Made by a program: the position numbers and the translations under genes
Notes under the pieces: generated by a model
Databases searched by the model: none
Told to the model about the DNA's origin: nothing
Seen by the model: the letters and a program-made list of their open reading frames with translations, nothing else
Assembly (NCBI GenBank): GCA_001630475.1
Contig: KV419411.1
Coordinates: 62,001-126,000 of the forward strand
Direction of reading: 5' to 3'
Origin: Sistotremastrum niveocremeum HHB9708
Lineage: Eukaryota > Basidiomycota > Agaricomycetes > Sistotremastrales > Sistotremastraceae
DNA: 64,000 nucleotides
Shown: one piece after another, positions 60,601-64,000 of the stretch
Position numbering within the stretch: the first letter of the stretch is position 1
Layout: the number at the start of each line of letters is the position of its first letter

Positions 60601-61554
60601 TTTGCGAGCGAGTGTCAGCTACGGCCGCGGCCGCGGATCTTCACTCACGGAACGTGGGATTCGGCACACCATTTTCTTTCGTTCTGTGTCGAAGACTCAA
60701 GATGTGCATATGGTGACTGTGTCGTTCATCAAGTGGATGTTGGATGTTGACATTGGTGGGATTCGTAGTGTCTTCTCGTTTGTGAATGATCATGTGCGAG
60801 TAGGTGTGATGTTCGGATGTCGTCGATTTGATTTCTTCGTGAATTCGATCATAGGCGGTGAACATCTTGAAGAACGTCGGCGTGGTGTGAACTGCATGGG
60901 TGGCACCGTTGATGTCGAGCCCATTCTCCCAATAATGATATCGCTATCACATTCGATGATTTCACAAGAGCACGACATGCGAAAAATCAATGTCGAGATG
61001 AGATGACCTGAAGATAATCACATCGACCATCTGCCAGAAAATTGATATATAAATAGGAACGGCAGAAGACGAAGGCATCATGATGACTTACCCACGAGCG
61101 CTCCACGCACGTTCCTGGTGCGAGATAATCGATAATCAAAGAACAGAGAACTGGGAGGGAGGATCGTTTGGAGGTTGAGGTCCTACAGTTGTTGGAAGTA
61201 GAGTGAGCACATGCATGGTTACCGGTGAAGATTGCGGTTCAACGTTCATCTACGATGGCGAGGCTTGTTGATGCTGAGACTTCTGGAGGTGCGGATGTAT
61301 CGCATTGGAGATGAGAGATGAAGGATGAGGGAGGAAATAGGGCGGAGAAGAGAATCACGATGCTGTGAATGTACATAGGGATGGTTGACAGGAAGTCAGT
61401 AAAGCTCTCAAAAGTGACAGGGATAGGGCGTTGTGTCGAAACCGTGATCCTGGAACTTGAAAATAGGGAGCTTCAACTTCGTGGCATCTTTAATACAAAG
61501 TACAGTCCGCGTTTGCAAGACTTTCGGGAGATGATATGGCTGTCATGACCGGTT
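57629..61554. other. Long intergenic region upstream of ATG26
   Basis: Almost 4 kb, much of it pyrimidine-rich on the plus strand (for example CACCTCCCCTCCCCTCCC near 59,208). Numerous short ORFs occur, the longest about 134 codons at 60,602-61,006, but none shows a domain or a believable splice pattern. A GGCCGCGGCCGCGG palindromic stretch lies near 60,623-60,636. It may hold the ATG26 promoter, a long 5' UTR or non-coding transcripts; sequence alone does not decide. Confidence 0.4.
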
Positions 61555-62010
61555 TTAGGTTCGTAGTTCGAGACTATGAGTGATATACAGGTTCATCAGA
61601 GGGGCACAGTTCTCGGTGGATATGTTGGATCCAGACGACGATCCATGAAGTGAGAAATGCTCTGCTGTCGTTAAACCAGCGAAGACGAGACGACGAGAAT
61701 CTGGTTTGAGGGGGATCATGTCATCCTGCGTCCTCGCAGACGGGTACTCCGCTGACACGAATCTTGGAATCCCAGCCCAATCCTCGTTGTAGAAGGACAT
61801 AGAACCAGTCTCTGTCACGTTGTTCCTGAAACCTGAAGTTTTGAAGGTGGCACCCATGGGATCGACGACGACTTGAGAACGAAATTTGCATCCAGAATTC
61901 AGATTGAGTCGTTCTGGAAATCCATTTTCAGCAGGCTGAGGACGTCTTTCGAAGGAGAAGTTTCTGTCAAGCCATGGTGAATTCCATTGAGCGGCGAACA
62001 ACGAGATCAT
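61555..62010 (-). CDS. Hypothetical protein with N-terminal hydrophobic segment
   Basis: Single open frame of about 151 residues from ATG 62008-62010 to stop 61555. It begins MISLFAAQWNSPWLDRNFS, and the open frame continues upstream through a hydrophobic run (LILYPRCAAVVSIVGTIV) without an ATG, so a first exon may be missing or the gene may be truncated. The rest is mixed polar with SGCKFRSQVVVDPMGATF and NVTETGSMSFYNEDWAGIP, and two sequons. I recognise no domain. The upstream hydrophobic stretch followed by a lumenal-looking part suggests a type II membrane or secreted protein, if it is real. Confidence 0.35.
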   Translation of the reverse strand: MISLFAAQWNSPWLDRNFSFERRPQPAENGFPERLNLNSGCKFRSQVVVDPMGATFKTSGFRNNVTETGSMSFYNEDWAGIPRFVSAEYPSARTQDDMIPLKPDSRRLVFAGLTTAEHFSLHGSSSGSNISTENCAPLMNLYITHSLELRT

Positions 62011-63014
62011 GCTGACAATGGTGCCAACGATTGAAACGACAGCCGCGCAGCGAGGGTACAAAATCAAAACAAGACCAAATTCCGGGCATAACGCGCGCTC
62101 GACCGTTCCGGTTTAGGTGGGGTACAAACAACGAACACTGTCCGGTTCAAAAGTTACTAATGTTTCAGGACGAGCCCAATATTTTCACAACAGAGACCTA
62201 ATTCCTAGAGACCACGCTCTTTATCTTCTCAAGAAAATTCTGGAAATTGCCCCTCAGCAATCGGCAGGGATCGCGGCTTGACCTCGTTGGATTTAGTCTG
62301 TTTACTGATTCGCTGGGCCTTGTGAGGCTACTCATTTTGTTCGGACTGATACGCGGTACGGCATATTAGCAGGAAGAAACCAGGCGTCAGTCTCGGGTTC
62401 TATGACCGTAACGCTATCTTGACATTCTAGCGCCGAGGTTCCTGAATAATATGCTTCTCCCTCACAGATGTATACTTGTGGTACCTGTACATAATAGTAT
62501 TACATGCACGCCCAACGACCCTTTGAAATTTCTGAGTGCTCAGGCTTCGATCTGAGACGTCTCATTGAAAGCTCCCGTATTAAGTGTTTTACCATTATTG
62601 CGGGCGGTTCAGGGGGATATGGTACCTCACTTGACGATTGACAGGTCATCTCTCGTAAAGCGTGGCTGACGCCTGGGCGTTACGATCGTATGATAATTGC
62701 AACTGCTGAGTCCATTTCGGTGGAATTTTTATTTGAAGAACACCCATTAACGAGCGTTTCGGGTCCATTCCTTTAGTTACTCTACACAGTCACTTGTCTC
62801 GCAAGAGAGAAGGGGTTGCGATTCCAGCCCGTCGCCGTATAGCTGAGACAAGAACTCCGCCTCTCTAGCGAATACGAGCGTCAGCCTCCTGTAACACGGT
62901 CAATTGGTTCCGCTACTCTGATTTTCTTGAAACCGTCTGTCTTTGGCAAGAAAATGTTAGTGCATAAATAGCAAGCAAAGTGAGCAGAATCCTAGATATC
63001 TCAGCTATAACATC
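62011..63014. other. Intergenic upstream of the terpene synthase
   Basis: About 1 kb. No gene, repeat or clear promoter element recognised. Confidence 0.45.
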
Positions 63015-64000
63015 ATGTCTATTGCCTCCTCGGACACCTACCGCATCCCCGAGATGCTTAAAAATTGGCCCTGGCCCAGACGCATCAATCCACATTTCAA
63101 AGGGGCCAGTTCCGCATCCGCCGCTTGGCTGGAGCAGTTCAAGCCGGAAAGTCCTGCGGTTCAAAAAACATTTGCCACCGATAACTCACGTACGAGCGTT
63201 ATATCATTTCTCTTCCCCAAGCTGATAAATCATTTCAGACGGCCTGCTATCATCATTAGCATACCCTACTGTAGATCCGAGTGAGTATTTACTTCTTGCC
63301 TCAATCTGATTGAGGGATAGCGAACCGTCTTCCAGAAACACTTCGCGTGGCTTGCGACTTCCTAGCCGTCCTGTTCATCATTGATGACTCCACCGATCCC
63401 GAAACCTCCTCTGAAGTTGGAAGCGTGGTGGAAAGAATTAAGGATGTGTTCAGAAGTCCACTCCAGGTTCGCCAAGAAGACATCGTCTCGGAGGTGACCC
63501 GACAGTAAGCCATCGCTTTGACATTTGGACCATGCCGTAACAATGCAGTGCAGATTCTGGGTAAGAGCGAAAGAAATTTCAAGCACTGCTCAGCAGGAGC
63601 GTTTCATCAAGAGTTTCAGTGCATACCTCGATGCAGTGGTAGTTGAAGCTCGTGATCGAGATATTCACCATATCCCAGACTTCGATGAATACCTCACCGT
63701 CCGCAGGAATACTGGAGCAGTTCGCCCATCGTTCTGGATCGCAGAAGGCGCAGCCGGAGTTCCAGAGCATGTTCTTGAACATGAAACTTTAGCCACATTG
63801 ACAACCTGCGCCGTGGACATAATCAGCATCTCGAACGTACGTGGTTTTCTGTTGCAAATGAAGAATCGAGTCTCACTTCAGAGGTAGGACATGCTCTCAT
63901 ACAATAGAGAGCAATCTCGGGGCAGTCTCCATAATATGGTGGCAATAGCAATGAAGAGGTTGGATCTGTCGTTGCAAGAGGCAATGGATTGGACTTCGAC
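63015..64000 (+). CDS. Sesquiterpene synthase, Agaricomycete type (3' end outside window)
   Basis: Class I terpene cyclase that ionises farnesyl diphosphate and cyclises it; cytosolic. Start MSIASSDTYRIPEMLKNWPW (ATG 63015), then RRINPHF, HGLLSSLAYPTVDP, and the aspartate-rich metal motif in LFIIDDSTDPE (D-D-x-x-D). The second motif is split by an intron: SISN| then DMLSYNREQ, giving N-D-x-x-S-x-x-x-E (NSE triad), followed by SLHNMVAIAMKRLDLSLQEA. Both Mg2+ sites are intact. About five exons are seen (splits after TDNS, TVDP, VTRQ and SISN). The layout matches basidiomycete protoilludene-type synthases, though the product cannot be predicted. The window ends at DWTS, so roughly the last 70-90 residues are missing. 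Fungal terpene synthases often sit in clusters with P450s, which could follow to the right. Confidence 0.88.

Noticed and set aside
60602-61006. Plus-strand ORF of 134 codons with a matching minus-strand ORF
   Set aside because: Overlapping frames on both strands, no known motif and no splice pattern.

Overview
The window looks like nuclear DNA of a filamentous basidiomycete, most likely an Agaricomycete. Genes are cut by many short introns (mostly about 45-75 nt, GT-AG), base composition is close to even, and the gene set fits: CE16 esterases, a GH28 pectinase, a CBM1 protein, an Agaricomycete-type sesquiterpene synthase, and fungal Atg26, Kin17 and RPS19. All exon joins were read by eye and are inference. 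I saw no rRNA, tRNA, CRISPR array, or retroviral or LTR element.

Region 1 (1-37,760) is a dense array of nine paralogous MFS transporters of the monocarboxylate porter (MCP, SLC16-like) family, here called A to I. A, B, C, D, G and H are on the minus strand; E, F and I are on the plus strand. All nine keep a 27-nt micro-exon at the same place, so they descend from one ancestor by local duplication. They form three sequence groups (A/G/H, B/C/F, and E/I with a more distant D). Set among them are a non-autonomous TA-flanked inverted-repeat DNA transposon (3202-5056), a broken cell-surface protein gene (5696-6901), a leaderless CE16 esterase, a secreted GH28 polygalacturonase and the housekeeping gene KIN17. 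A second, secreted CE16 esterase closes the array at 37.9-39.1 kb. Plant cell-wall enzymes beside a family of carboxylate-type transporters suggest a catabolic island, but substrates cannot be read from sequence.

Region 2 (39.6-41.4 kb) holds ribosomal protein eS19 and a secreted protein with an LssY_C-like domain.

Region 3 (42.5-51.3 kb) is the least familiar part. Two gene families of unknown function sit as head-to-head pairs: family Y on the minus strand (42,487-44,087 and 46,570-47,454) and family X on the plus strand (44,740-45,813 and 48,063-48,926), plus a third, unpaired X gene (50,511-51,293). Both families have a poorly structured N-terminal part and a short conserved helical C-terminus that resembles a helix-loop-helix dimerisation unit. 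Repeated divergent pairs of diverged partners recall the layout of fungal HD1/HD2 mating-type genes, but no homeodomain is present.

Region 4 (51.6-57.6 kb) has a tiny secreted CBM1-only protein and a full-length sterol 3-beta-glucosyltransferase (Atg26/UGT51). It is followed by almost 4 kb without a convincing gene, a weak hypothetical ORF, and the 5' part of a sesquiterpene synthase that runs off the right edge.
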